64,000 nucleotides of DNA from Phyto melanocephala (lineage: Eukaryota; Arthropoda; Insecta; Diptera; Rhinophoridae): assembly GCA_941918925.1 (NCBI GenBank), contig OW799233.1:173642235-173706234 (forward strand), in the 5' to 3' direction. This document shows positions 35,414 through 47,778 of this stretch, in pieces. Position 1 is the stretch's first letter; every line of letters begins with the position of its first letter. The notes beneath the pieces were generated by a model, which saw only the letters and a list, made by a program, of their open reading frames with translations, was not told where the DNA came from and searched no databases. A program made the translations under genes and the position numbers.

Positions 35414-36496
35414 CCATCAGTCATAGCTGCCAGATAAAATAGGGGCAAAATCGTCCAATTTGGGGAAAAAAATCGTCAAAATCGTCAAATAGTGTACTCA
35501 AATCGTCATAAAAACGTCAAAATAAAAAACCGCATTTTTCAAAACAAAACATTTTTTATTAAATTCATAACATAACAAACTTTTTAAATGCAGAGGGATC
35601 AATAGTTTTATTAGACCCTTTTAAGTTAAGAACATGACAATAAATATAATACAATTTAGAATTAATTTCGAAAAATAAATATTAATATGTATATAAATAC
35701 AAAAGATAATAAATAATGAATTGGCTGCATCTTTTTGGACTAATTGACAAATAATTACAATCATTTTCGTAAGACGAGAACAACGCCAAAATAAACTACA
35801 TCGTTTCGCTTTTTAGCCCATAAACTTATTTCTGAATCTGCAAACCAGTCTTCCTTAATTTTCCTCTTCTTGTTCGTTACTTGTGAAAAACACCATTAAA
35901 ACTTCATTTTAGCTACTACAAAGTTTTGTATAAAAAATGGATGAAATTTCTACTGACAGAGGAAGAGCTGCTAGAATTTTCATCATCTTGGTTTTCTATT
36001 GAAAATATAATGTTTGATTTTAAAGGTTTTAATGTATAATTACCTTTACCTTTACTTACCATTTTTTTTTTTTAAGTATTTAAGCATATTAATTTGTCAT
36101 TTAAATAATTTAAATAAATTTACTTAAAAAAATTAAAATTGTTTTAAACGCGTTTCCAAATTTATATTTGTTCGTGTTCTAGGTATCAGTTGATAAAATG
36201 TGGCATATACTACGTTAAAAATGTACAAAGTGGAAAAATTACCCACACAAACACATTAAATAATGATAGATTTATCTCTTTCACTCTGTTCTATTATTAA
36301 TAACATAAAAACCCGTTACAAATTATTTTTATTTAGTTTAAGGTTGATATAAAAGTAATGAAAAATGTTGCAAACTTGAATTCTTGAAAATCGTCAAAAA
36401 CATAGCATAAATCGTCAAATCGTCAACACTTAATTTTAGCACGTAAAATCGTCAAAATGACGATAAATCGTCAAATCTGGCAGCTATGCCATCAGT
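35414..36496. mobile_element. Non-autonomous hAT transposon with AATCGTC subterminal repeats
   Basis: The element spans 35422-36488 (1067 bp). Its TIR is CATAGCTGCCAGAT on the left and the exact complement on the right, flanked by the 8-bp duplication CCATCAGT (35414-35421 and 36489-36496). Within about 110 bp of each end the heptamer AATCGTC recurs many times (for example 35448, 35470, 35480, 35500 and a cluster at 36390-36475). A short minus-strand stretch near 35880-35780 (KEDWFADSEISLWAKK) may be a leftover of the lost coding region. No catalytic domain remains. Confidence 0.88.
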
Positions 36497-38718
36497 CAGT
36501 CTAAATTAAATGAATTTTTAACAGAAAACCACACACACATACATACATATACATATAGCAAAAGAGATATTAAAATGTGTTTGAAACTGGATACTCGTAT
36601 TAATTACAAATCGAAAACGTTAATGAAAGCTGTGAGAAATTCAAATAAATCGATCTATTTTTAAAAGAATCATTAGAGAAAAGTGTGATAATTATCACAC
36701 CTGCTTAAGGGTGAAGAAGAAAAACATATTTTAATTTGCTAATGATTTTCATTAAATAATGACTACAAACATATGTATGTACATACATATGATTTGTTTG
36801 TATGTATTTGTACTTGTGATAGAAATGTTTTCGAAAGGCAGATGCTAAAGCTAAACTTATCACTGAGAGAAAATCTATCATTGGGTGACAAAAATCCCAG
36901 CAAATGGTAAAAAAAACTCTTTGTTGCGATTGAAATGGAATTAAAATCCACAATTTTATCATTTACAACAAATCTCCATTTGAAGTGTAACAAAAACAGA
37001 TTTTTAGGAAAATTGAAACAAAAACAAAGAAAGTACAGCAAAAAAAAAACAGAACCTAGATGTGATGAGATAGATTGACACAAATTGCAACCAAAAAGCG
37101 AGAAAAATCTTGATAACAATATAAAAGCAGCAACAGCAGCAGTACAACATTGTATAGAAGTGGTAAAAAATACTTATACATGCAGCTAAACTTTTGTTCA
37201 TACACACATTCACATATACACACTTATGTAGATTGCAAACAAAAGGGTGTGATGTTGTGAAATGAGTTGAGAGAGTGTTGTTGGTAAATGAAAAAGGATT
37301 TTATTTGTGAAATGAAGGCTTTTCAGAAAATTAAATTTCTCACTTTGTCTACTAGCGATACCAGTAATCATAACTAGAAAATCTCTTCTTTTTTATTGTT
37401 GAAATAATGAAAGGATTGCTGTTGACCCCAAACTACACATACACACACATACCTACATTGTATTTGAATATAAAATATAGAATTTTAAGAATAAAGAAAT
37501 TGTAAATAGATATTAATCTATTTTACATAAGTATATGAAATGTAAAGTTTACTTTGTTACATTAACAAAACTACATTAATAAAATTAAGAAAAAAGGATA
37601 CAGCTGTATGTATCATCTAAAGGAAAAGCATTTCAAACTAAACGAATCAATCAATCATATTCAACAAATTCAGTTTTCCTTTCATTTCATTTCGTTCCAT
37701 TTAACCAAAGAAATACACCTTTTATAGGCCTCATTAGATACAGGACACACATCACATTATTATGGTTTCTTGACCGTTGGCTTTGCAGCAAGTGCAACAA
37801 ATATTGTCAGAAATTAAAATAAATGCATAACTCATCATTTCTTACAACATTGTTGAATGAGTGAGTATAAAATATAAGCGCCAATAATGCAATACACCTG
37901 CCCTTCAACTTCTCTGTGATGCACACACTACGCACGTAAAATGTGTGAGTGTGTTTCTTTCAGAAGTATTGTTGTAGGTGATCCCTATTTGATCCTTAAG
38001 GTCTTCCTGATACTTTTCGTTTTTGGTGGTTTCGTTAATTTTTCTTTTAATAAAAAGATCCTGAGTTTTACACTTTTATTTCGTGGAGGGGTTGTTCAAC
38101 AGCAAGCTGCAAGTGGTTTTTTTTCTTTTTGTTTTAGTTTTTTCGTTTAAATAAATAATAAAAACAATAACAGTGCAGTCGTACTTCACTTGACTTTTTC
38201 TTTTGAGTTGTTCCTACTTTTAGACACGTGCCTTTTATTGTTCTTTATGATCAGTAACGTTTTACTTAAAAAAACAACTGGAAAAAACCGCCGCTGACGT
38301 TTGCTTACAACTGTTTTTACTACTACTGTATTAAGTCAACACAGCAAGCGTTAATAATCCCCCCGTTAATGACACCTGCTCCAAGCAAAACTTCTTTTTT
38401 GGTCTGTTCCAATTTGAAATTCGAAACAGTCAGATACATAACGGCTTAGTGGCTGTGTTCGCTGGCAACACAACACAGACATGCAACCAACTAAACAAGT
38501 CAACAGCCTAAAAAAGGAACACAATTTAATGCAAAAGCACAACAAGCAAAAAACATTAGTTCAATTTGAAATAAGGTTTTATTTTTTTAATTTAATTATT
38601 CTATTTATGAATTTGCATGCGAAATAATTTATATTTAAAACGGCTACTTTGTAGGAGAACAGGTCAAAGGTCCTAATAATAATATTTAAAAAATTTTTTT
38701 TTTTTTAATAAAAAAAAA
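36497..38718. other. Non-coding AT-rich DNA
   Basis: There is no recognisable gene. The stretch holds ATGT/ACAT-rich segments near 36770-36800 and 37195-37230 and several phenylalanine/leucine-rich short frames that are composition artefacts. Confidence 0.5.
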
Positions 38719-39104
38719 TGGGCCAATTCAATGTGGTTGCATATCAGTCATATTTGTGCTATCTCTATTATTTTATGCATGCATAAAAGTTTTGTTAGTA
38801 ATTTCCATACAAAAAAAATAATATGACTTTACACATTTGTTTCCTATGTATAAGAAATTGTTTATTTTATATTTTTAACCATACTGTCTCTCAGAGAGAA
38901 TTTCTTCGCTTCTCACCTCTCAGAGAGAATATTTTCTATTTTCTTCTTTCCTGTATACATACAATTTTTAACAGCGTCATCTCTTTGTCTTCTTTCTTGT
39001 ATTAAATACGTAATTTGTTAACAAAAGGTGTTCAAAGTCACTAGTCATATTAATATGAATTATATGACATAGTACAATATGAGAGTCTACTTTGAATTGG
39101 CCCA
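38719..39104. mobile_element. Unclassified 386-bp MITE
   Basis: The left end is TGGGCCAATTCAATGT and the complement of the right end is TGGGCCAATTCAAAGT (15 of 16 match). There is no long coding frame. The middle contains two copies of the palindrome CTCTCAGAGAGAAT (38886-38930). Target duplication is ambiguous because the flanks are A/T runs, so the superfamily cannot be assigned. Confidence 0.65.
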
Positions 39105-39964
39105 ATATTTTATAAAACACCAAAATGTACACAAGAGCAAATTTAATAGAAAAAATTTTATATGATTTAAAAATGTAAAGTTTTTTAAATAACTTTTAAT
39201 TAAATCAAAACGTATTTTTTATAATCACAATTATTATGTCACTTTGTTGCTGCTTTCTTACTTTTAATTATGAAATCAAATAGTAAAAATGTTGCTATTG
39301 CATGTTGCATTTGCTTTTGCTGTTGTTGGCAGTTGCAATAGTGGCGTGATGTGTCAAGTATGTTTAAATATTTAAGATTTGAACACTTGCTAAATGAATT
39401 TACATAAATTGACAATCAAAACAACCAGCATTAAGTTAAACGCATAAAATGGAATTTATGCTTTTGTCAAAAAGAAATTGAAAAGAAGGCCACAAAAAAG
39501 GAGGAACTTGAAAAATACTCATAAATATTTATAGTGGAAAGAAACTCTTTTCCATACAAGGAAATTATTAAAAATGAATAAGTTTTACCAAAACCCACAT
39601 CTACGCTTATTAATACTGATCGCGTTAAGATCATTTTCTTGGTCAAGTAGGTCATGTCCCTCAACCTGCCATAGAAATGTTGTTATAACAAAAGGGATTT
39701 ACAGCGCAAGCAAAGTCTTAAGTAAGCCTTTTTTTGGGGGGTACTCAATAATCAAAGTAGTTACTTAAATTCGTTGGAGAACAAATTTAACGGCTAAAAT
39801 ACAACTATGATTAAGAAGTCTACTCTACCAGTGTTAAAGCCAACAAAATTAAATTTAGCGCCATAATAAAGGTTGTCAATAATAGCAAAAATATGTTCAA
39901 GATCTTATACAAATTGAAATTATAAATTTATATTAATAGGTTTTTACGAAAAAATTAAATTCAG

Positions 39965-40095
39965 AGCTCATCCAGCTCGCATGGGAAAGTCGGATGAAAC
40001 GACATGTAGATCCGGGGAAGAAGAGGAAGGGATTTTGGAGCGCACAACCTTCAACCTTATGGGTTTGGGCTTTTAATACATCTCTTTAGTAGTAA
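39965..40095 (+). mobile_element. 3' fragment of the 17-kb non-LTR family
   Basis: The sequence ATCCAGCTCGCATGGGAAAG followed by GTCGGATGAAACGACAT parallels 17489-17525 in the coding tail of the 17-kb copy. After an internal deletion, GATTTTGGAGCGCACAACC and a block ending GGGCTTTTAAT match its 3' UTR. The CCTAA tail is not evident here. Confidence 0.6.
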
Positions 40096-40448
40096 ATCAT
40101 ACATATTGCAAATAGATTGTTAATCATTAATTGTTTTCCTGAACTTGTTATTTGTACACAGAAAAAATTATAAGTTAATTGTTTTTTTTAAATTATATAC
40201 TAATTGATTTATTCTTAAATTTAAATTAAATGTTTAATTAATTTAAATAATTTTTTTATTTTGATTTTAAATTTTTTTCTAAAGACCTAGAGATTTCTGT
40301 CAGTTGAACGAGGTATATTGAAAAATAAAATTAAATTTTTTTTTTACAAATTCATTGGGATGGAAAGGTTTAATAAAATTTCAATTAATATTGTGTCGAA
40401 TAGGAAGGTTAACACTTAAAAAATAGTCAATCAGCAGATTAAAATTCT

Positions 40449-40577
<129 letters not shown>

Positions 40578-40689
40578 GTAAGGAAGTTAGTAAGTCAGTT
40601 AAAACATATTTAGATAACTCAAGAGCAGACTTCGTTCCTAATAAACATCATAGGGTACCTAAGTTTTATTTCAGATGGGACTAAAAATA

Positions 40690-41690
40690 AGAACCCTTGC
40701 AGACCACAGTATGATTAGAAAGCAATCAAGAAATGATTTTTTATATTAATAATTTTTTTTATGATTTTAACTGTTCTTCTTCTTGCTGAATAAATATTAA
40801 TTATTTTAAAATTTTGAGATGTCAAAAATATTAAAAAAAATTTTTTTGAAAAAAATTAAAGAAATTTAAAAATAAACGAAAAAGTGTTAAAAAATTTTGG
40901 TATAAAAATTGCAATGAAATTGGTAAGTACATTCAATATGTGTATGTTACAGCAAAAGACAATAATTTGCCATAAAAAAGCAATGATTGTCGATTATATT
41001 AATTCAATTAAATATAATAATAATGATTGGCAACCATTATATGTTTTAACCATAATCATACAATTCAACCATAGAATGTTGCTCTTAAGTAGATTATGAT
41101 TATTTGAAAAATTTCCCTTCGTTTAATCAAATTTTTTTAAGCGTTTAATTTCTTTGTGCCTAGGTCTAAGATACATCCATTTTTTCTTTTGAAAATATGA
41201 CGTTTGGTTATGCCGTCAGATCCTTAATGTGTAATGCTGTATGTATTATTATGCTATGTATTATTGTATGTTAAAAATATGCACGCAAAGAAAAAACATG
41301 GTTGTGGTAATCATAATCGAAAAGTAACATATTATGATTGAATTGCATGATTGTGATTAAAACATATCATGGTTACCAGTTATCATTATGATGTTTAATT
41401 AAAGTATCAAGCAATAATCATATGTATGACTGCAATTGAAATCGACAATCTTTGCTATTTTCTACGGCAAATTATTGTCTTTTGCTGTTAGTTAAATACA
41501 TACGAAAAATTGATTGTACAAACCATTTTAATTGCAATTATTATATAAAATTTTTTTTAAATTTTCTGGTTTATTTTTCCAATTTTTACAGAAATTTTGT
41601 GTATTTTTTTGACATCTCAAACTTTTAAAATAATAAAAATTTATTCAGATTGCTTTGTACTCATACTGTTGTCTCACCTATTATTTAATA
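40690..41690. repeat. Long inverted repeat: two opposed copies of one element family
   Basis: The left arm (about 40690-41100) and right arm (about 41290-41690) are reverse complements at many conserved blocks: TTTTAAAAxTTTGAGATGTC, ACAGCAAAAGACAATAATTT, GATTGTCGAT, and AACCATxATATGTTTTAA. The spacer between arms is about 180 bp. The right arm continues into the TIR-bounded element at 41281-41965, so the left arm is best read as a partial inverted copy of the same family. No reading frame is conserved between the arms. Confidence 0.7.
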
Positions 41691-41965
41691 ATTATTTTTA
41701 TTGTTTAATGCTTTTAAATATAATGTTAATTTATCGCATTTATTTTCTTAAATCATACTGTTTTTAAACGACAACCATTTTGAAATTTTTACAAGAGGTT
41801 AACATTTAATGATACAATTCAAACAAATGCTTGATTATCGTGACAAAATATATGATGAAATGAAACAAAAATAACTATTACTTGTTTTCGACAACCAAAT
41901 ATTGTTAAAGTGAATATAATATGACTGTCGTGATCATGTTGTAATTATGGTTTTTCTTTGCATGT
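41281..41965. mobile_element. TIR-bounded non-coding element of unknown superfamily
   Basis: The left end reads GCACGCAAAGAAAAAACATG; the right end, complemented, reads ACATGCAAAGAAAAACCATA, an imperfect inverted repeat of about 20 bp. ATCATG/CATGAT and ATCATAAT words recur near both ends. Length is about 685 bp, with no transposase frame. The target duplication is not clear. Confidence 0.5.
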
Positions 41966-44510
41966 GTAATTATATATAAAAAATTTTTCTATTTTCTTTT
42001 CGGGTTCTTTTATTTAACAGAGGTTCAATCATTTATATTATTCATACAATAAATATTTTATTTAAATTAATCGCAAACTTCAATTATAGGCTTGATTAAT
42101 TTAATTAAAATCATTTTGAAAATTTTAGGAATATTCATTAATTTTTTAATACTGTTTTCATGGATATTTTTCATTATATATTTTCAATTAAAAATATTAA
42201 TTTTCATTTAATTAATAGTATAATTGGAGCAAAATCAAATAACATTTTAATTAATACTATTAATTTTGTAATTGAAATTTTATAATAATTTTTTTCTGTA
42301 TAAATAAAAAGTAACTCACCCTTTTACACTATTCGATTTTTATCTACCATATTTTTATTAGCAAATACGAAATACTTAAAAACGTAGAATATTATTAAGT
42401 GCTTTAGAGTTCTTTTTTTATTATAAAAACGATTTATTTTAGTTGCACTGACATTTGTTTGTCGTAAATTAAGTTTTAAACATTTAAAACAATTGCTAAA
42501 CATGTCATTTTATATAACATTTCTATTCTGTTAGAACAAAAGACCAAAGAAGTCACACTCTAAACAATGTTATCAATAATTCTTATTAAAAAAGAAAAAC
42601 AAACATTGTTGCTAAATCTTAAGGTTGTAGCTTAAATATATGTTTGTATGATAGCATGATGATGCTAATGATGTTGCAAATATATTTATTGAACTTTATC
42701 TAAATCTAGAACCATAAAAAGTATACATTTTCCAATATAGGAATAATCTACAGCAATTCAGAAGTCCTTAAATAGAGCCTGCTGCTTAAATGCTCCACAA
42801 CTCTAACTTTTGTACAATTTTTACAAACAGACATAAAGACTAGAGCAGTTTCGAAAACAAACAAACAAACAAATAAAAAATGTTTTAAAATGGTGTGAAT
42901 TACAGTCAAAGCAACATTAAAAACAAAAATTCAGCATCTGTTCATAGACTATAGGAAGAAAACGACAAAAAAAACAAGAAACAAAAAGAAAAAACGAAAA
43001 AGTTAAAAACAGACTTGAAGTAGTTTTTTACGTGGTTGGACTTAAGTTTTTTTTTTTGTTTTTGTATTTTTTTTAGTTTAGTGTTAAACACAGGTACGTT
43101 GTGGCAAATACTACATGCAACGTTAAAATGTCAACAACATTTGGTTTAAGAAAAAAAAAGTGCAAAAAATGGCATTTTTTTTGCCAACATGTGGGTTTTA
43201 CGCTGAATTTTAGCAGACTTAAAGTTTAGTACTTAATACACACTCTTGCATTTGCAACATATTCTTAGGAAAAATACAGAAATAAAATGACTTTTTCTTT
43301 AATAAAATGTATAAATGCACGTCTGTGTGAGTGCTTAAGTATTTACTTCTCAAGAAAAACGCCATTTTGTTTAGGTTTTTGTTTTAACATTTGTAGCAAA
43401 TGTTGTAGGTTTTCTTTATTTATTTTTTCTCTTTTTGCAACTTTTTTATAATATTGGCCATCTACTATATGTAAAGTTTGAAAGACAGACAGACATTCAA
43501 AAAAAATAAACACTACAACATTCCCTCTTATCATCATCATTATTATAATAAAATGATTTACTCTATGCATACAAATTGGCCACGGTGTGAGAAAGTATCG
43601 AAAGAAGATTGTCTTTGTGGACAATAATAATAACAACAACATCAGCAGCAGCAATACAACACGTCTGGAATATGTGTTGGACATTTAACACTTAACAAAT
43701 ATGACAATTATGACAAATGGAATTGTGGCAACAGCAACAATATCGAATTGAATCGAATATAAACTTTAAATGCAATACACACAACACAAAGAGTAACAAA
43801 ACAAGGCAATAAATAATTATCATTTACATTAAAATAATGTTGATGTTTTGTAAATGTCCCTCAAAAGTGAAAAACTACAATAGCAAATGAATAAATTTTA
43901 TGTTTTATTTATAATAGATTAATTAACTAAAATTATGTATAACGATTTTGGTAGTATGTATGTTTGAGAACACATTTTAGGACAATTTTTATTAATTATT
44001 TTTAAGCGTTAGAAATGCAAATTTATATGACATGTTTTGTGGTAAGACGTATTCATATCAGTTAACCCCATTAGCGCAGTTGATCGAAATCGCGGAGCAC
44101 AAAATTCCATATGAAAAGAGTGAAAAAAATTAACTCTTGTGTGTATGGCGGTTGACTTTGAACCAATTCATCAACGAGACCTTATTTTATTTCTTGGTGT
44201 TCTTAAGGCTAATCCCCTATTCATTATAAAAGTTTAAATTTATCTACTGTTTGTAAATTTGTAAATTTCTACATAAAATTTGAGTTTACATGTGAATGGC
44301 TATGACTTTAGGCTCATATATATCGAGAATTTAAATCTGACGGATACTGCAGAATACAAACATAAGTATGAAATATACTCATTTCTAAAATGATGACAAG
44401 ACTGCTATAATAAAATCTCTTTCGATTATAGACATTGACATAACTAGACCATTCTGGGATCAGAACTGTTTTTGATGTAACTCAGTTTAAGGTTTACAAA
44501 AAAATAAACT
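41966..44510. other. Non-coding AT-rich DNA
   Basis: There is no recognisable gene. The part at 42000-42300 is extremely AT-rich with TAATTAAT palindromes. Short frames near 43343-43684 are composition artefacts. Confidence 0.5.
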
Positions 44511-45372
44511 TTAACCCTTTCGCAACTGCAGGGACACTGGTGTTACAAAGCATTTCATTTCATTTGGCTCTTAAAGTCAGGAATTGCATTGTAAACTCAA
44601 GTAAAAAGTCCTAATCAGCAACTATGAACAATATCAGCAATATAGCGTTATTAACGTCGCAAATGCGATTGTTTTTTGTTTTGTTAATTTATTTTTGTGT
44701 AGTGGCTGGCATTGATTGATGGTCATATTTAGGCATCATTTATGTGCACCATTTTGCACACAGTTATATTTTATTTTGCGATGCCTTAGGCTTCCAAACA
44801 TGTCGAAATTGAATTCAGAAGATATAAGTGCAGTACTTCAAGAAGATGAATATGAGATCAGTGAATCGAAAACTGATTTGAGTGAAGGTAGTGATGATAA
44901 TTAATGCCCTACTGCAAAGCACACCACTGGTAGTGATGATCCCTTTTATGATGCAGAATCACGAATCATGGAATGGATGATCAATCTATGCCTAATGGAT
45001 CTGCACATAAAGAACCTGTAGCCATATTTGTTCGGGGGACACCAGACGAAGCGTTCATTCCAAGAAAATCTGTTACAAGTCACCGCGAATGCAAAATTGC
45101 AGAAAATATTCAACGTTACTTATCGCCCTACAAAATTTTTCGTAAATTATTTTCATGAAGCATGTCTTTGTATATCGCTCAGTGCTCCAACGAACGGATC
45201 AAGAAAGTACCTGTATTAGAATCGAACAGAAAAAAACTGTTTCAAACTGATTCTAGCAAAATGGTTACCTGCTTCATTTAACTTTTACGCATATAAATTT
45301 CCATTGGGTCTCTCAAAAGTCGAAAATAAAGTGTGGGCGAAAGTTCTGCAAAAGTCGTAGCGAAAGGGTTAA
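44511..45372 (+). mobile_element. Deleted piggyBac-type transposon with TTAA target sites
   Basis: TTAA at 44511-44514 and 45369-45372 flank an 854-bp element. Its left end is CCCTTTCGCAAC and its right end, complemented, is CCCTTTCGCTAC (11 of 12). TTAA specificity with termini starting CCCT is diagnostic of the piggyBac superfamily. The inside holds only a short transposase N-terminus and unrecognisable fragments, with no DDD catalytic region, so the copy is non-autonomous. Confidence 0.85.
44800..44904 (+). pseudogene. Remnant N-terminus of a piggyBac transposase
   Basis: From ATG 44800 the frame reads MSKLNSEDISAVLQEDEYEI then SESKTDLSEGSDDN and a stop at 44902-44904. Acidic, Asp/Ser/Glu-rich starts are typical of piggyBac transposases. 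After the stop a similar style continues (CPTAKHTTGSDDPFYDAES), so the stop is probably a secondary mutation. The catalytic part is deleted. Confidence 0.6.
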
Positions 45373-45664
45373 GGCTTTCGCCATCTCCAGAAAAAATTTG
45401 TAGGAGTGCCAATGAGTATAGACATGAAATACAATCCGATTAATGCCGAGCGTCTCATTGTGTATTTACCCATTTGTTTCCTACCAAATTTGTTTCAATT
45501 TGTTTTTTTATAGAGAAAGTTAGTGTTAGATGTATATATATACATGTATGTAGTATATGCTAGTTAAGATAATCATTTAATTGTAAATATAGTTGATAAT
45601 TTATTTATAGCATTTTTTTTATAAAATCTTATTTTCAATTGTTAATAAATAATGTTTGTTTTTA

Positions 45665-46290
45665 TTTTGAAAAGAAAATACATACCAAGATGTTGAACTA
45701 ATTGAATAATTTGATAGCAATGGGAGAAAGGTAAGTGAAAGAGCGTGATCGAGTGGGTTAAGGGTCGTAGGGTGAAAATGAAAGGAGATAGCTGCGACAT
45801 GATTGGGTGGGCATTTACGGAGAGAACATCTTGCTCCGAATTCGAGTGTGGTGGGTGTAGAAGTAGTGTTTAAAATACCTTTAATTTTTGTGTTTAGTCC
45901 TTGTTCTAAGGAAAGGGTTGGAACCTCCTGAGGTGTTGATGAGCGTGTTGGGAATCCTCTTTAGACATAAACGGTCCGTACGTGAGGTTTTCGACTAGCT
46001 TGTTCGTGGCGATAGCTCAGGCAGGTTCCAACCCTTTCACTGGCCACGCATCCGCTCATAAAAAAAACTGAAAACAAAACAAAAACTACTACATCAAATA
46101 CCGCACAAACTCCACCACACGAAGAATTCACGAGTCAGGTGGTTACTCCCGTTTTGCCCACCAAACCATGTCGCAACAGCATCCGCCGTAAAATCTCTCT
46201 GCGACCCAAAAATCCATATGACCTCATCTTTACCACTTACCCATCCATCATTTCACAATTCAATAACTACTTAAATTATTTCAAATATAT
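45665..46290. repeat. Long imperfect inverted repeat with about 280-bp arms
   Basis: The left arm (about 45665-45933) and right arm (about 46016-46290) are diverged reverse complements. The innermost 21-22 bp are nearly perfect (AAAGGGTTGGAACCT at 45912-45926 against AGGTTCCAACCCTTT at 46023-46037). Further out, blocks such as TGCCCACC, CATGTCGCA and GAATTC occur in both at matching distance. The loop is about 80 bp. Read outward, both arms can be translated with a shared VPTLSL and a shared CPPNHVA, so the repeat unit may once have been coding. I do not recognise the protein. Confidence 0.6.
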
Positions 46291-46970
46291 TAATTTACAT
46301 ACTTTTGTTGTTCTTAGACAGTTTGTTGAAAGAGAGATAGAGAGAGAACTATTGACTTGATTTGATTTAGTTTTATCATACAGTTACTAGATTTGTATTG
46401 TTCTACATTGTACTATAAAGCATAGAGCAAACTCTTAATAGCTGTGTTGATATTTTTCAAGTACAGTGTGTAAAAAAATTATGTTTGTATTAGGAAAATA
46501 TTTAATTTTTTCAAAGCAAAGTTTTTAATTTTAGAACACTAAAATGTATTTGAAAATTCTTCCATTTTATCAAAAAAAAAAAATTTTTTTTTTCATCCAA
46601 AAAAATGCTCTTTTTCGTCCACCTAAAAAAATAGAAAACACAGTGTGAACGGCAATGTTTTACTTTTTACAACCAAAACAACTTTTTGTGACTAAATTTT
46701 AATAAAAATCGGTGGGCTTACTTTTACGTGTCACTGTACTTTTTAATAAATAAATTATTTTGAAGCCAACTATGTAAATTATAAAAACTAGATTTTTCTT
46801 ACGCTACTTTGCACAGAAAAGATGGTCAAAGAAAATCCCAACTGGCTTCATTGCAGCCTTTCTGCCTTATAGAGGGGTTCTGGTTCTGGTTTTATAACCC
46901 TCTTATAAACCTGTATAAATTTTATTTCATATTTAAAATAAATGCCAACTGTTAAGATGTTTTTATTTAA

Positions 46971-47766
46971 AACAAGTAAGAGTGCTACATTCGGCCATGC
47001 CGAATCTTATATACCCTTCACAACGTGTAGTCATGCAATAACAGTAGTTTGTATCACCCTTCATCTCATATGAAATACGTACATACATAAAAAAACGTAC
47101 ATACATAAAAAAACGTACATATATAAAAACATCCCATTGTAAAATTATAAATTTACGTATGTATGTTAAAAAAAAAATAAAAAAAATAAAAAAAATAAAA
47201 AAAAAAAAATTTAAAAAAAAATTAAAAAAAAAATAAAAAAAAATAATTAAAATATAAATAATAAATATAAAACAAAAAAAAAAATAAATATATAAATAAT
47301 ATATTAAATAAAAAATAAAAAAAAAATTAAAAAAAAAATATATAAAAAAATAAAAAAACAATTTTTTGTCTCAGCTGGGATTCGATTCCACGTTTACTTT
47401 AACCAATATACAAGTTTGTATGTATGTATGTTGTTGTTGTAGTATTGTTTTTGTGAAAAAAAATCGAGGTGGTTGTGGGTTTTTGCTCATATCTCAGTTG
47501 TTTATGAACCTATGTTTCTGATTTTCAATACCGAATATTTCTGATATTTTAATACCTCACCCGGGTCCAAGCGATTTCTGGGGGCTTCAAAAAGTTGATT
47601 TCAACATACACACGGACAGACGGTCAGACTGACAGAGCTTAATCGACTCCCCTATTCATAAGCTTTCAGAAAATATATACTTTATGGGGTCGGAAATGAG
47701 AATTGTAGAAATTTCACACGGAATGACAATCCTATATATACCCCTTTTCACTGTGTGAAGGGTATA
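46971..47766 (-). repeat. Full-length DINE-1-like repeat, subfamily 1, minus orientation
   Basis: The 3' end (left) is AACAAGTAAGAGTGCTACA with the terminal near-palindrome ATTCGGCCATGCCGAAT; the 5' end (right) is TATACCC with the CACACAGTGAAAAGGGG stem. In between are an A-rich core (47165-47360), a tRNA-like motif (47370-47394), a CATACATA microsatellite and the conserved GAGATATGAGC, GACCGTCTGTCC and TCCGACCCCATAAAGTATAT blocks. It is collinear with the 9.6-kb copy over its whole length. Confidence 0.85.
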
Positions 47767-47778
47767 AAAATTAATAAA

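Noticed and set aside
46963..47361. A 132-codon minus-strand frame made almost only of Phe, Ile and Tyr
   Set aside because: It is the translation of the T-rich core of a DINE-like repeat, not a gene.
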